Positions 1-10,237 are shown, counted from the stretch's first letter. The stretch is 38,948 nt of DNA from an uncultured Clostridia bacterium (GCA_947058885.1 CAMSIF010000010.1:1-38948); one strand, 5' to 3'. The notes: generated by a model from the sequence alone, not told the origin. Numbers and translations: made by a program.

Positions 1-52
1 GAGATCTACACAACCGCGGACCCTCTGTCCCTCCACGACGCTCTTCCGATCT
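1..52 (+). other. Illumina P5/Read-1 sequencing adapter with 8-nt index (contamination, not genomic)
   Basis: GAGATCTACAC (1-11) + 8 nt AACCGCGG (12-19) + ACCCTCTGTCCCTCCACGACGCTCTTCCGATCT (20-52), which matches the Read-1 adapter ACACTCTTTCCCTACACGACGCTCTTCCGATCT at 30/33 positions. Confidence 0.97.
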
Positions 53-855
53 GTAAGGAGGCTACATATGAAGAGGTGGAGGCCATCCGAAAGGAATTCG
101 GGTTGGATAAGCCCCTGCTCGTGCAGTATTTCAACTATATGAAGGACCTGTTCCGCGGGGACATGGGCCGGAGTCTGAAGAGCAACATCCCCGTCTCCGA
201 GCTGATTTGGTCCCGGTTCCAGTTTACCATTCAGCTGGTGTTCGCCGGACTGATTTGGGGTCCCTTCGTGGGAATCGTCATAGGCGTCATCTGCGCCATC
301 AAACGAAGTACGTTCATTGATCTGGCCGGAATGCTGCTGGCTATCTGCGGCCTGTCCGCCCCCGGCTTCGTCATTGGTCTGGTGGGTATCCAGGTCTTTT
401 CCGTCCAGCTGAACCTGCTGCCAACCTCGGGATTGGATTCCTGGAAGAGCTTCATCCTGCCCTCCCTGGTGATGGGCACCGGCATCATGGCCACCCTGGC
501 CCGCTACTCCCGTTCCTCCATGCTGGAGACCCTGCGGGAGGACTATGTGCGTACCGCCCGGGCGAAGGGCCAGAAGGAATCAATCGTCATGTTCCGCCAT
601 GCTTTCAAGAACTCCTTGATTCAGGTGGTAACCATCCTTGGCCTTCAGATTGGCGGTCTGCTCTCCGGCTCCGTCATCACGGAAACCATTTTCTCCATTC
701 CTGGCATGGGCCGTCTGCTGGCGGACTCCATTTCGTTCCGGGATTATCCCACCATTCAGGGACTGCTGATGATCTTTGCCTTGCAGTACGTTCTCATTAA
801 CCTGGTTGTGGATATTCTCTATGGCGCTATCAACCCGAAGATCCGCTACGACTAA
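53..855 (+). CDS. Oligopeptide/dipeptide ABC transporter permease (DppB/OppB type), 5'-truncated
   Basis: Reading frame is open from just after the adapter (..KEATYEEVEAIRKEFGLDKPLLVQYFNY..); BPD-type permease with the EAA-like loop DYVRTARAKGQKESIVMFRHAFKNSL. The GTG at 76 in the ORF track is probably internal. Confidence 0.93.
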
Positions 856-873
856 CCGAAGGAGGAGGATACT

Positions 874-1794
874 ATGTCGAACACACCCAACGAGCGCGAG
901 GAGACTACCGTTTCCTTCGAGGAAAATTATGTAGACGAAAACATACTGGCGGATAAAAGCAGCAAAACCAAAGAGTTTATCAAAAAGTTCATGAAGCGCA
1001 AGACTGCGGTTGTGGCCTTCTTCATCATGGTCTTTCTGCTGATTATCGCCATTATCGGCCCCTATATCACGCCCTATGACCCCAACTTTTTTGACTATGA
1101 CAATATTCTCTCGCCCCCCAGCGCGGAGCACTGGTTCGGTACCGACCACTTCGGCTATGACATTTTCAGCCGTATCCTGGCCGGCGCGCCCCTCACCCTG
1201 GGCGTAGCCCTGTCCTCGGTTATCGTGGGCGCGGCTCTGGGTACGGTCCTGGGCCTCCTGGCCGGTTACTATGGCGGCTGGATTGAGATGCTGGTAATGC
1301 GCGGCGCGGACGTGCTCTTCAGTTTCCCGGACATTCTGCTGGCCATCGCCATTGTGGCCATCCTCGGCCCCGGTATTTTTAACGTGTTTATCGCCGTGGC
1401 GGTCTTTACAGTCCCCAGCTTTGCCCGTATGATGCGCAGCGCCACCCTCGCGGTCAAAAACTCCCTCTATGTAGAGGTGGCCCGCAGCCTTGGGTGCAAG
1501 GACGGACGCATCCTGTTCCTGCACATCTTCCCCGGCACGATTCAGTCTCTGATCGTCAACTTTACCATGCGTATCGGTTCGGCCATCATGGCGGGTTCCG
1601 GCCTGAGCTTCCTGGGCTTCGGCGCTAATGTTACGGACCCGGAGTGGGGCGCTATGCTCTCTCAGAGCCGCACCTACCTGGGCACCGCACCCCACATGGT
1701 GTATTTCCCCGCTCTGGTGATTTTCATCACCGTGCTGGCCTTCAACCTCTTCGGCGACGGCCTGCGCGACACTTTGGATCCGAAGCTCAAGTGA
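874..1794 (+). CDS. ABC transporter permease (DppC/OppC type)
   Basis: 306 aa; N-terminal OppC-like segment, GTDHFGYDIFSRILAGAPLTLGVAL, EVARSLGCKDGRILFLHIFPGT; RBS ggaggagg upstream. Confidence 0.95.
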   Translation: MSNTPNEREETTVSFEENYVDENILADKSSKTKEFIKKFMKRKTAVVAFFIMVFLLIIAIIGPYITPYDPNFFDYDNILSPPSAEHWFGTDHFGYDIFSRILAGAPLTLGVALSSVIVGAALGTVLGLLAGYYGGWIEMLVMRGADVLFSFPDILLAIAIVAILGPGIFNVFIAVAVFTVPSFARMMRSATLAVKNSLYVEVARSLGCKDGRILFLHIFPGTIQSLIVNFTMRIGSAIMAGSGLSFLGFGANVTDPEWGAMLSQSRTYLGTAPHMVYFPALVIFITVLAFNLFGDGLRDTLDPKLK

Positions 1795-1822
1795 TGCGGC
1801 GAATAGGAAAAGGAGTAACGAT

Positions 1823-2803
1823 ATGCAGAAAGATGTTTTGCTGAAGGTAGATGAGTTACGCACTGAATTCTTTTCCAGTAAGAAAAGCAGCGTCACTGCG
1901 GTGGACAAAGTCTCCTTCCAAATCTATAAGGGAGAAATCCTGGGCCTGGTGGGAGAATCCGGCTGCGGCAAAAGCGTAACCAGCCTCTCCATCATGCGCC
2001 TTTTGCGGGACACCCCCGGCAAGGTCACCAACGGTCAGGCAGTGCTGGACGGAATAGACCTTATCAGCGCCCCTGAATCGGAAATCCGGAAAATCCGCGG
2101 CGGAAAGATGAGTATGATTTTCCAGGAGCCCATGAGCGCTCTGAACCCGTCCATGCGCATTGACCGGCAGATGATGGAGACCATTATGCTCCATACCAGC
2201 ATGAACAAAGTGGAAGCCCGCCAGCACGCGGCGTCCATGCTGGGCAAGGTGGGTATCCCCGACCCGCCCCGGGTGCTGAAGAACTACCCCCACCAGCTCT
2301 CCGGCGGTATGAGCCAGCGCGTGATGATTGCCATGGCCCTCAGCTGCGACCCGCAGCTGCTCATCGCCGACGAGCCCACCACCGCGCTGGACGTGACCAT
2401 CCAGGCGCAGATTCTGGAATTGATGAAAAAGCTGCAAAAGGAGGACCAATCCAGCATCCTGCTCATCACCCACGATTTGGGCGTGGTGGCGGAGATGTGC
2501 TCCCGGGTTATCGTCATGTACGCGGGCAAGATCGTGGAGGAGGCCCCCGTGGAGCAGCTGTTCGCCAGCCCCACCCACCCGTACACCCAGGGTCTGATCG
2601 CCTCTGTGCCCAAGCTGGGCTCCGGCGTGAAGGTATTGCCCAGCATTCCGGGAAGCGTGCCGGATCTGGCATCCATGCCCAGCGGGTGCCGCTTCGCGCC
2701 CCGGTGCAAATACGCCACGGAGAAGTGCCGCGCTCAGGAGCCTGAGCTGGTCACCGTAGGCGAAGACCAGAGGTGCCGCTGCTGGCTGAAACAGGAAGGA
2801 TAG
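1823..2803 (+). CDS. Oligopeptide ABC transporter ATP-binding protein (DppD/OppD type)
   Basis: Walker A GESGCGKS, signature LSGGMSQRV, Walker [14 protein letters not shown]-terminal oligo_HPY motif [15 protein letters not shown]. Confidence 0.96.
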   Translation: MQKDVLLKVDELRTEFFSSKKSSVTAVDKVSFQIYKGEILGLVGESGCGKSVTSLSIMRLLRDTPGKVTNGQAVLDGIDLISAPESEIRKIRGGKMSMIFQEPMSALNPSMRIDRQMMETIMLHTSMNKVEARQHAASMLGKVGIPDPPRVLKNYPHQLSGGMSQRVMIAMALSCDPQLLIADEPTTALDVTIQAQILELMKKLQKEDQSSILLITHDLGVVAEMCSRVIVMYAGKIVEEAPVEQLFASPTHPYTQGLIASVPKLGSGVKVLPSIPGSVPDLASMPSGCRFAPRCKYATEKCRAQEPELVTVGEDQRCRCWLKQEG

Positions 2804-2807
2804 GGGG

Positions 2808-3779
2808 ATGCTGAGAATGGATAAAATTGTTTCTTTAAAGAATGTATCGAAAACCTTCCCCGTGGGCAAATCCCTGCTGGGAAGACCCACAAAATTCGTC
2901 CACGCAGTCAACAACGTGAGCTTCGACGTGTTCGAGGGCGAGACGTTTTCCATCGTGGGCGAGTCCGGATGCGGCAAAAGTACCACAGGCCGGATTATCA
3001 ACCATCTGTTGATTCCTGACAGCGGCGAGGTCTGGTTCCAGGGCAAGGAGATTTCTAAAATCAGCCAGGACGAGATGCGTCCCCTGCGCAAGGATATGCA
3101 GATGATTTTCCAGGACCCGGCAGGCAGCCTGAATCCCCGGATGCGGGTCTCGGAGCTGATTGAGGAGCCTCTGATTGTTCATACCAACATGAGCGCGGAG
3201 GAGCGGGCCAAGGTGGTCAACGAGCTGCTGGGCATCGTGGGCCTCAGCTCCAAGCACGCCCGCCGTTACCCCCACGAATTCTCCGGCGGACAGAAACAGC
3301 GTATCGGTATCGCCCGGGCTCTGACGGTGAATCCTAAGCTGGTCATCGCTGACGAGCCGATCTCCGCCCTGGACGTGTCCATTCAGGCCCAGGTGCTGAA
3401 CCTGCTCCACAGGCTTCAGGAGGAGTATAAGCTGACGTACGTATTTATCTCCCACGACCTCTCGGTGGTAGAGATGATCTCCGACCGTATCGCGGTTATG
3501 TATCTCGGCTTTATGGTGGAGACCGCTCCTAAAACCAAGCTGTACGCCAATCCTGTCCATCCCTATACCGAGGCGCTGCTCTCCGCCGTTCCCATTCCCG
3601 ACCCCACCTTGCAGAAGGAGCGCATTATCCTGGAGGGCGATATTCCCAGTACCATCAATCTGCCCAAGGGCTGTCCCTTTGCGGCCCGGTGCAAGAAGTG
3701 CGGCCAGGAGTGCCTGGAGCAGCGTCCGGAAACCAAAGAAGTGGAGCCCGGACACTTTGTAGCCTGTCACAAGTGCTGA
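2808..3779 (+). CDS. Oligopeptide ABC transporter ATP-binding protein (DppF/OppF type)
   Basis: [51 protein letters not shown]. Confidence 0.96.
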   Translation: MLRMDKIVSLKNVSKTFPVGKSLLGRPTKFVHAVNNVSFDVFEGETFSIVGESGCGKSTTGRIINHLLIPDSGEVWFQGKEISKISQDEMRPLRKDMQMIFQDPAGSLNPRMRVSELIEEPLIVHTNMSAEERAKVVNELLGIVGLSSKHARRYPHEFSGGQKQRIGIARALTVNPKLVIADEPISALDVSIQAQVLNLLHRLQEEYKLTYVFISHDLSVVEMISDRIAVMYLGFMVETAPKTKLYANPVHPYTEALLSAVPIPDPTLQKERIILEGDIPSTINLPKGCPFAARCKKCGQECLEQRPETKEVEPGHFVACHKC

Positions 3780-3819
3780 TTTTGTCCTGAAATTGTATTC
3801 TTGTTAGGAGAACAAATAT

Positions 3820-4572
3820 ATGAACAAACCACTGATTGAAGCTTGCGTGGATTCCCACGCCTCCTGTATGGCTGCGGCGCGCGGCGGAGCGGACCGTCTG
3901 GAGCTGTGCGCCCACCTGGCTATCGGCGGCACCACCCCCTCCCCTGTCGTCTTCCGCCAGGTCCAGCGGGACTGCGATGTGAAGATTAACGTTCTCATCC
4001 GCCCCCGCTTCGGCGATTTCCTCTATACGGATATTGAGATGGAGGAGATGTGCGAGGAGATCAAGACCTTCCGTGAGCTGGGCGCCAACGGCGTGGTTAT
4101 CGGCGTACTGACGCCGGACGGCGATTTGGACGCGGAGAAGATGAAGCGTCTGATGGACTGCGCGGGCGGCATCGACGTCACCCTCCACCGGGCCTTTGAT
4201 ATGACCCGCGACCCCTATGCCGCCCTGGAAACCGCGATTGAACTGGGCTGCAAGACTATCCTGACCTCCGGACAGGCAGGCGACGTGGTCGCCGGTAAGG
4301 AGATTCTGAAGGAAGTCTACGCCAAGGCGGCGGGACGGATTGACATTATGGCCGGATGCGGCGTAAAGAAGTGGAATATTCAGGAGATTCACGACTATAC
4401 CGGCATCCGCGTATTCCACACTACCGGCCGGAAGGGCGTGCTGGACAGCGGCATGGTATACCGCAAGAGCACAGTATCTATGGGTCTGCCCTCCCTCTCC
4501 GAGTACGAAATCTGGCAGACGGACGAGCAGGAATTCCGCGAGTGCGCCCAGATTGTCCACGCCTTTTCCTGA
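3820..4572 (+). CDS. cutC: CutC family protein
   Basis: IEACVDSHASCMAAARGGADRLELCAHLAIGGTTPS.. INVLIRPRFGDFLYTDIE.. VTLHRAFDM, typical CutC TIM-barrel motifs. Confidence 0.93.
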   Translation: MNKPLIEACVDSHASCMAAARGGADRLELCAHLAIGGTTPSPVVFRQVQRDCDVKINVLIRPRFGDFLYTDIEMEEMCEEIKTFRELGANGVVIGVLTPDGDLDAEKMKRLMDCAGGIDVTLHRAFDMTRDPYAALETAIELGCKTILTSGQAGDVVAGKEILKEVYAKAAGRIDIMAGCGVKKWNIQEIHDYTGIRVFHTTGRKGVLDSGMVYRKSTVSMGLPSLSEYEIWQTDEQEFRECAQIVHAFS

Positions 4573-4628
4573 AAAACCCCGGCGGCCTGCCGTAATTCTT
4601 TTATGAAACATCATCCAGGAGAAAAACT

Positions 4629-7181
4629 ATGATTTTTTCACCCCAAGTGCGGGAAACCGCAGAAAAGAAATTCGCGTCCCTGCTGGACCGGGCCGGGGAC
4701 GTGCGGAAGCGGGAACTTCTGACAGCGTTGGAGGAGGCAAAGGCCACGGCTTCCGAGGATGTACTCCTCGCGGCAAAGTGGATTTGCGCCAACAGTCCCC
4801 TCAGCGATCTGGCCAACTATGATTTCTCCATCTTCCTCTCCTGTGCGGAGCATGGAATCTTCCTCCTGCAAAATCCCTTGTTCCCGGATAAAATCCCGGA
4901 GGACATCTTCCTCAACTATGTGCTCCATGTCCGGGTCAACGAGGAGGAGCTGTGCGACTGCCGTAAGTTCTTCTACAGCCAGCTGGCGGACCGGGTCCGG
5001 GGCCGCTCCATGCAGGACGCCGTCATCGAAGCCAACTACTGGAACGCAGAGAACGTGATGTACCAGGCCACCGACGGGCGGACGATCTCCGCCCTGTGGG
5101 CCTACCGTTCCGCCTATGGACGCTGCGGCGAGGAGTCCGCCTTCGGCGTGAACGTCTTCCGTTCGCTGGGCATCCCCGCCCGGCAGATCTATACCCCCCG
5201 CTGGGCCCACTGCGATGACAACCACGCCTGGGTAGAGGTATGGTGCGGCGGGCAGTGGCGGTTCCTGGGCGCCTGTGAGCCCGAGGAGGTGCTCAACAAG
5301 GGGTGGTTTACCAACGCCTCCAGCCGGGCCATGCTGATCCACAGCCGCTGTTTCGGGGAGATTTCCGGCGAGGAAGTCATCTCCCGGATGGGAATGGCCT
5401 ATTTCCTCAATAACCTCAAGCTCTACGCGGTGACCAAGCGGCCCGTCGTGGCGGTAAAGGACCCCGCCGGCGCGCCGGTAGAGGGCGCTCAGGTGTCCTT
5501 TGGTATCCTCAACTACTCCGACATCTTCCCCGCCGCCGTAGTGACCACCGGCGCGGACGGCATAGCCGCCCTCACCTGCGGTCTGGGCACCATTGATATC
5601 CATGTCAAAAAGGGGTCTGTCTTCTGCGAGAAGATGGTCTACACCCCCGATGTGGACACGGTGGAGATGGTTCTGAAAACAGAGGAGCCTGTCTGCGGCG
5701 TCTGGGAGGACTTCGTCTCCATCGCGCCCCGCGACCAAATTGTCAACGGCGCAAGGCCGACGGAGGAGCAGAAGGAGCTGGGCCTGAAAAAGACCGCTGC
5801 CGCCAACGGAAAGCGGGAGCAGCGGGTGGCCGCCATGTTCGACGAAGCCAAGGCCCGGGCTGTGGTGGAGAAGGGCGGTTACAGCCAGGAAATCTACGAC
5901 CTGCTCTATGAGAGCCGGGGCAATGTGGAACGGCTTATGGCTTTCCTGGAGGATAAGGACTTCTCCTCTCAGGAAAAGGAGGCTCTGCTGCTGACCCTGT
6001 CCAAGAAGGACCGGCGGGACGTTGACCCGGATATTCTTCGCGAGGCGTTGTCTCTGACCCGGGGCTATACCGCCGGAAAGGATGACCTTTTCTATCCCTA
6101 TATTGTTTGTCCCCGGGTATTCAACGAGCCCCTGACGAAAAACCGTCAGTTTATTTTGGACTACTTCAACGACGCCCAAAAGGCGGACTTCCGGGCGGAG
6201 CCGGGAAAAGTTTGGAGTTATATTCAGGAGAACATCGGCTTTGACCCCTCGGTAGAGTACGGTCAAATCGTTACCAGGCCGGTGGGCGCGCTGACGGTGA
6301 AAAACGCCAACCCCCTGTCTCAGAAGATTCTGTTTGTCTCCATCTGCCGGGCCCTGGGCATCGCCGCCCGGATGAATCCGGTAGACCACGGAGCGGAGTA
6401 CTGGCAGAACGGCGCGTTCCAGCCGGTGGAGCCCCTCAAGGAGGGCAGCGGAACTCTGGTCTTCGAGAAGGAGCCGGAGGAAACCTGGCAGTATGGTCCG
6501 GACTTCTCCGTAAGCGTGCTGGTGGACGGCGCGTACCAGAGGCTGGACCTGTCCCGGGAGAAGTGGGAGAACAACCAGCTGAAGGTTCCCGCCAACGGCG
6601 GCGACTACCGGATTATCACGGATAACCGCCTGCCCAACGGCAGCATCCACGCCAGCAAGTACCATTTCCATCTGGAGGACGGCGGAACGAAATCCGTCAA
6701 GCTGAGGAAGTTCCAGGCGGACCTCTCCCAGATGCTGGACAATTTTACTCTGGACGAATTCAAGGCGGCGGACGAGGCTGGCAACACGGTCTTGGGCAGC
6801 CAGCTGACAAAGGGCAAGGCAGTCCTTATGTGGCTGGAGGAGGGCATGGAGCCCACCGAGCATATTCTGAACGAGATGCTGGAGCAGGAGGACGATTTCC
6901 GGAACCTGCCTGCGGATATTGTGTTCCTGGTGCGGGGAAAAGAAGCTCTGGAGAACGCCAAGCTGCAAAAGGTTCTGGCGGCCTTCCCGAAGATTCGCGT
7001 TTGCTACGACAGTTTTGTACCCAATGTGGAGACCATCGCCCGCCGGATGTATGTTGATCCGGAGAAGCTGCCTCTGATTGTGGTGACAACAGCGGAATTG
7101 AACGCAGTTTACGCGTGCAGCGGTTACAACGTGGGCAGCGGAGATATGATTGTAAAAATCTGCAACCACTCGTTTACCTGA
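4629..7181 (+). CDS. Large transglutaminase-like domain protein, no signal peptide, C-terminal thioredoxin-like region
   Basis: 850 aa; transglutaminase core GRCGEESAFGVNVFRSLGIPARQIYTPRWAHCDDNHAWVEVWCGGQWRFLGACEPE (C-H-D/E arrangement); second degenerate copy; C-terminal LPLIVVTTAELNAVYACSGYNVGSGDMIVKI. Confidence 0.85.
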   Translation: MIFSPQVRETAEKKFASLLDRAGDVRKRELLTALEEAKATASEDVLLAAKWICANSPLSDLANYDFSIFLSCAEHGIFLLQNPLFPDKIPEDIFLNYVLHVRVNEEELCDCRKFFYSQLADRVRGRSMQDAVIEANYWNAENVMYQATDGRTISALWAYRSAYGRCGEESAFGVNVFRSLGIPARQIYTPRWAHCDDNHAWVEVWCGGQWRFLGACEPEEVLNKGWFTNASSRAMLIHSRCFGEISGEEVISRMGMAYFLNNLKLYAVTKRPVVAVKDPAGAPVEGAQVSFGILNYSDIFPAAVVTTGADGIAALTCGLGTIDIHVKKGSVFCEKMVYTPDVDTVEMVLKTEEPVCGVWEDFVSIAPRDQIVNGARPTEEQKELGLKKTAAANGKREQRVAAMFDEAKARAVVEKGGYSQEIYDLLYESRGNVERLMAFLEDKDFSSQEKEALLLTLSKKDRRDVDPDILREALSLTRGYTAGKDDLFYPYIVCPRVFNEPLTKNRQFILDYFNDAQKADFRAEPGKVWSYIQENIGFDPSVEYGQIVTRPVGALTVKNANPLSQKILFVSICRALGIAARMNPVDHGAEYWQNGAFQPVEPLKEGSGTLVFEKEPEETWQYGPDFSVSVLVDGAYQRLDLSREKWENNQLKVPANGGDYRIITDNRLPNGSIHASKYHFHLEDGGTKSVKLRKFQADLSQMLDNFTLDEFKAADEAGNTVLGSQLTKGKAVLMWLEEGMEPTEHILNEMLEQEDDFRNLPADIVFLVRGKEALENAKLQKVLAAFPKIRVCYDSFVPNVETIARRMYVDPEKLPLIVVTTAELNAVYACSGYNVGSGDMIVKICNHSFT

Positions 7182-7185
7182 AAAT

Positions 7186-7221
7186 AATGAGATGGCCTCC
7201 ATTATGGGAGGCCATCTCATT
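7186..7221. terminator. Bidirectional intrinsic terminator between the transglutaminase gene and nfo
   Basis: Perfect 15-bp inverted repeat AATGAGATGGCCTCC-attatg-GGAGGCCATCTCATT flanked by A- and T-rich tails. Confidence 0.85.
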
Positions 7222-7241
7222 TTATTCAGCGAAACGCGGTA

Positions 7242-8078
7242 TTACTGCTCTCCGATTTTCTCCCGCAGCATGGTAATCTCCTCGCCGTGACCCTTGTCGT
7301 CAGTGGGCGTTTCCAGAAGAAACGGCAGGCCCCGCAGCGCCGGATGGGTTATAATTTTGACAATGGCTTCTGTGCCGATGGAGCCCTGCCCGATGAGGGC
7401 GTGACGGTCCTTGCGGGAGCCCCGGGGGTTCAGGCTGTCGTTGATGTGTATCGCCTTCAGCCGGGGAAGGCCGATAATCCGGTCAAATTCCTCCAGTACG
7501 CCGTCCAGGTCATCCACAATGTCGTACCCGGCGTCAGAGACGTGGCAGGTATCCAGGCAAACGCCCAGCTGGTCCCGGCAGGAGGCCAGGTCCAGAATCG
7601 TCCTCAGCTCCTCAAAACGCCCGCCAATCTCGCTTCCCTTTCCGGCCATGGTCTCCAAAAGCACCACCGTCTTCTGCTCCGGACGGACCACCCGGTCCAA
7701 CATGCCCGCAATCTGCCGGCATCCCGTCTCCACCCCCTGCCCTACATGGCTGCCAGGATGGAAATTATAGTAGTTGCCCGGAAGATGCTCCATCAGAGCA
7801 AGGTCTCCAGCCATCATCTCCGCCGCCAGTTCCCGGATGCCCTCATCCTTGGAACAAGGATTCATAATATACGGGGCGTGGGCGACAAAGGGACCAAACC
7901 CCTCTTCCGCCATCAGTACCCGAAGCTTTTCCAGGTCTGCCGGGTTCACGGCTTTAGCCTTTGCTCCCCTGGGATTCCGAACAAAGCATTGGAATGTATT
8001 GGCCCCGATAGCCAGGGCCGCACGGCCCATTTTCGCAAATCCTCCAGAAGAGGACAGATGCGCACCAATATAGGTCAT
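7242..8078 (-). CDS. nfo: Deoxyribonuclease IV (AP endonuclease IV)
   Basis: MTYIGAHLSSSGGFAKMGRAA..; NYYNFHPGSHVGQG; GVCLDTCHVSDAGYDI; HINDSLNPRGSRKDRHALIGQGSIG; LETPTDDKGHGEEI. Confidence 0.96.
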   Translation of the reverse strand: MTYIGAHLSSSGGFAKMGRAALAIGANTFQCFVRNPRGAKAKAVNPADLEKLRVLMAEEGFGPFVAHAPYIMNPCSKDEGIRELAAEMMAGDLALMEHLPGNYYNFHPGSHVGQGVETGCRQIAGMLDRVVRPEQKTVVLLETMAGKGSEIGGRFEELRTILDLASCRDQLGVCLDTCHVSDAGYDIVDDLDGVLEEFDRIIGLPRLKAIHINDSLNPRGSRKDRHALIGQGSIGTEAIVKIITHPALRGLPFLLETPTDDKGHGEEITMLREKIGEQ

Positions 8079-9385
8079 AGAAGCTTCTCCTTTGTATATC
8101 CCAGCAAAATATTGCGGTCATTGGGCAGTTTTTCGTCAATTACCAGCTCCAGCAAGGCCTCCAGGGCTTGTCCCACCGCCGGTCCCCGCAGTCCCAGCGC
8201 AGTCATATCGCCGCCCTTAACCGCCAGCTGCCGCAAAGAGAAGCAGCTGTCCCCCGCCAGCGTCATATCCAGCAGGGCTTCCCACTGGTCTATCAGCTCT
8301 AAACGGCCCTGACAGTCTTTCGCCTGCGCACGGTTGTCCGCCCGCTTGACCTCCAGCAGCAGCCGCAGCGTTTCTTCCCCGTATCTGGCCAGATTCCGCC
8401 GCACGGACCGCTCGTTGAGCGGAAGTTCACAGTCGTGCCGCTCCACCAGGGTCAGGATAACATGCTTACTCCGGTTGTCGAAGCGAAGCCGTTTCATGAC
8501 CGCCGACGCCTTTTCCACGCTTTTGCGCCAATGTCCATAAAAATGTCCCCGGCCATCCTCCCCCAGAAAGAAGGTATCCGGCTTGCCCAAATCGTGGAAC
8601 AGCATCGCGTATCGGACGATGCTCCGGACAGGGGCCGCGTCTACGGCCCGGGCCGTATGCTCCCACACGTCGTAGCAGTGGTAAGGGCTTCGCTGGTCAA
8701 ATCCTACGCAGGGCAGAATTTCCGGCAGAAATATCCCCAGGACGTCCGGGTAGTCCAGCAAAATATCGCCGGGGGCCTCTCCGCACAGCAGACCTGTCAG
8801 CTCCGTCTGAATCCGCTCTGGGGCGATACGCTCCAAAAGAGGGGCGCAGCGGCGGAGAGCGCCGGCGGTATCCGGCTCGATAACAAATCCCAGCCGCGCG
8901 GAGAACCGCAAGCCCCGCAGAATCCGCAGAGCGTCCTCCTGAAACCGCTTTTCCGGGTTCCCTACCGCCCGGAGGACCTGCCGCTCCAGGTCCTGCCGTC
9001 CGCCGAAGGGATCCATAAGCTCCCCCCGCAGGCTCATAGCAATGGCGTTGACCGTAAAATCCCGCCGGGCCAAGTCCTCACGCAGGGAACTTGTAAATTC
9101 CACATGATCCGGATGCCGGTTGTCCAGGTAATTCCCATCCCGGCGGTAGGTGGTGATTTCCACATGATCCACAGTGACGGTACCATGCTGGAGGCCCGTC
9201 GGCAGGGCCCGGGGCGCAAACAGCGACAGAACCGCTTCCGGCGGCGCGCTGGTCGTTACGTCCCAATCCCCCGGCTCGCGGCCCAGCAGAAGGTCCCGCA
9301 CCGCGCCGCCCACGCACCACGCCTCGTGTCCCGCGGCCTCCAGCCTAGTCAGTATTTCCTGTACATTTCCCGGGATTTGCCCCAC
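8075..9385 (-). CDS. cca: CCA tRNA nucleotidyltransferase with HD domain
   Basis: CVGGAVRDLLLGREPGDWDVTT; RRDFTVNAIAM; QEDALRILRGLRFSARLGF; HDLGKPDTF; 4-nt overlap with nfo. Confidence 0.95.
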   Translation of the reverse strand: MGQIPGNVQEILTRLEAAGHEAWCVGGAVRDLLLGREPGDWDVTTSAPPEAVLSLFAPRALPTGLQHGTVTVDHVEITTYRRDGNYLDNRHPDHVEFTSSLREDLARRDFTVNAIAMSLRGELMDPFGGRQDLERQVLRAVGNPEKRFQEDALRILRGLRFSARLGFVIEPDTAGALRRCAPLLERIAPERIQTELTGLLCGEAPGDILLDYPDVLGIFLPEILPCVGFDQRSPYHCYDVWEHTARAVDAAPVRSIVRYAMLFHDLGKPDTFFLGEDGRGHFYGHWRKSVEKASAVMKRLRFDNRSKHVILTLVERHDCELPLNERSVRRNLARYGEETLRLLLEVKRADNRAQAKDCQGRLELIDQWEALLDMTLAGDSCFSLRQLAVKGGDMTALGLRGPAVGQALEALLELVIDEKLPNDRNILLGYTKEKLL

Positions 9386-9549
9386 AGGCTACACCTCGCT
9401 AAAAAAGAGTATCTATAAAAAGCTTTATGTCTCTTAGTTTACCATGATACACCCTGAAATACAAGTAATCCCGCGTCAAAATTCCGGTTGTGGCCGCAGC
9501 CCCTCAGACCTCCTTTTTTCCGCATGTTCCCGCCGCCTTTCGCATATAT

Positions 9550-9834
9550 ATGGAGCATATCGGGATAGGGAGAGTGTTGGCCTTGAAGGGAAACATCGAG
9601 GAACGGGCCTGCGAGCTGGCCAATTTTATTATTGAGAACCGTACCACAGTACGGGAGGCCGCCAAACGGTTCGGTATCAGCAAGAGCACCGTACATAAGG
9701 ATATTCAGGAGCGCTTGCCCCTCTACAACAGGAGCCTCTATCTGCAGGTCAAGGAGGTCCTGGACGAGAACAAGGCGGAACGGCACATTCGCGGCGGTAT
9801 CGCCACACGGCGTAAATATCGCGGCGGCACGTAA
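9550..9834 (+). CDS. spoIIID: Sporulation transcriptional regulator SpoIIID
   Basis: GNIEERACELANFIIENRTTVREAAKRFGISKSTVHKDIQERLP..LYLQVKEVLDENKAERHIRGGIATRRKY; start codon uncertain (ATG 9550 or a downstream TTG). Confidence 0.93.
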   Translation: MEHIGIGRVLALKGNIEERACELANFIIENRTTVREAAKRFGISKSTVHKDIQERLPLYNRSLYLQVKEVLDENKAERHIRGGIATRRKYRGGT

Positions 9835-9844
9835 TCACAGCCGG

Positions 9845-9891
9845 AAATCCCCGGCGGAAAAGCGCCGGATACACACTTCCGCCGGGGATTT
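9845..9891 (+). terminator. Stem-loop downstream of spoIIID
   Basis: Perfect 15-bp arms AAATCCCCGGCGGAA / TTCCGCCGGGGATTT with a 17-nt loop; only a short T-run follows. Confidence 0.6.
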
Positions 9892-9937
9892 TGAATAGGA
9901 TAGCAAGAAATGACACAGCTTGGGAGGAAACAGTACC

Positions 9938-10195
9938 ATGAAACCGTATCGTAAGCGCAGACCCCAGCGCCAGGCCCCAGCGCAACAGGTTACCCGGGCT
10001 GCCTGCGCCCCGCCCGCGGCGGTACAGAAAATTCCTGTACACCGCTACAGCCATCCCATCCGCACCCAAACCGCGGTTCACGCAAACTCTACCGATGAAC
10101 TCCTCGCCGGAGTGCTGGAGACGCTTTCCCATCACTCAGACCTCCTGGAGGAGCTGCTGCGCCGCACAGGCGTAGATGGCTCCGATACAAAATAA
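9938..10195 (+). CDS. Small basic hypothetical protein (85 aa)
   Basis: RBS gggagg 5' of ATG; Arg/Pro/Gln-rich N-terminus and helical C-terminus (DELLAGVLETLSHHSDLLEELLRR). Confidence 0.6.
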   Translation: MKPYRKRRPQRQAPAQQVTRAACAPPAAVQKIPVHRYSHPIRTQTAVHANSTDELLAGVLETLSHHSDLLEELLRRTGVDGSDTK

Positions 10196-10237
10196 AAAGC
10201 GCGGGGTCCTACAAAAATACCGCAACCAGCCCCTCCT

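Noticed and set aside
4638-7220. 860-aa antisense ORF opposite the transglutaminase gene
   Set aside because: Shadow ORF in GC-rich DNA; the plus strand has clear domain motifs, and the antisense product is low-complexity with no family motif.
9490-9549. Extended N-terminus of SpoIIID (MAAAPQTSFFPHVPAAFRIY)
   Set aside because: SpoIIID proteins are about 90 aa and begin near the GNIEERA segment; upstream residues look non-coding.
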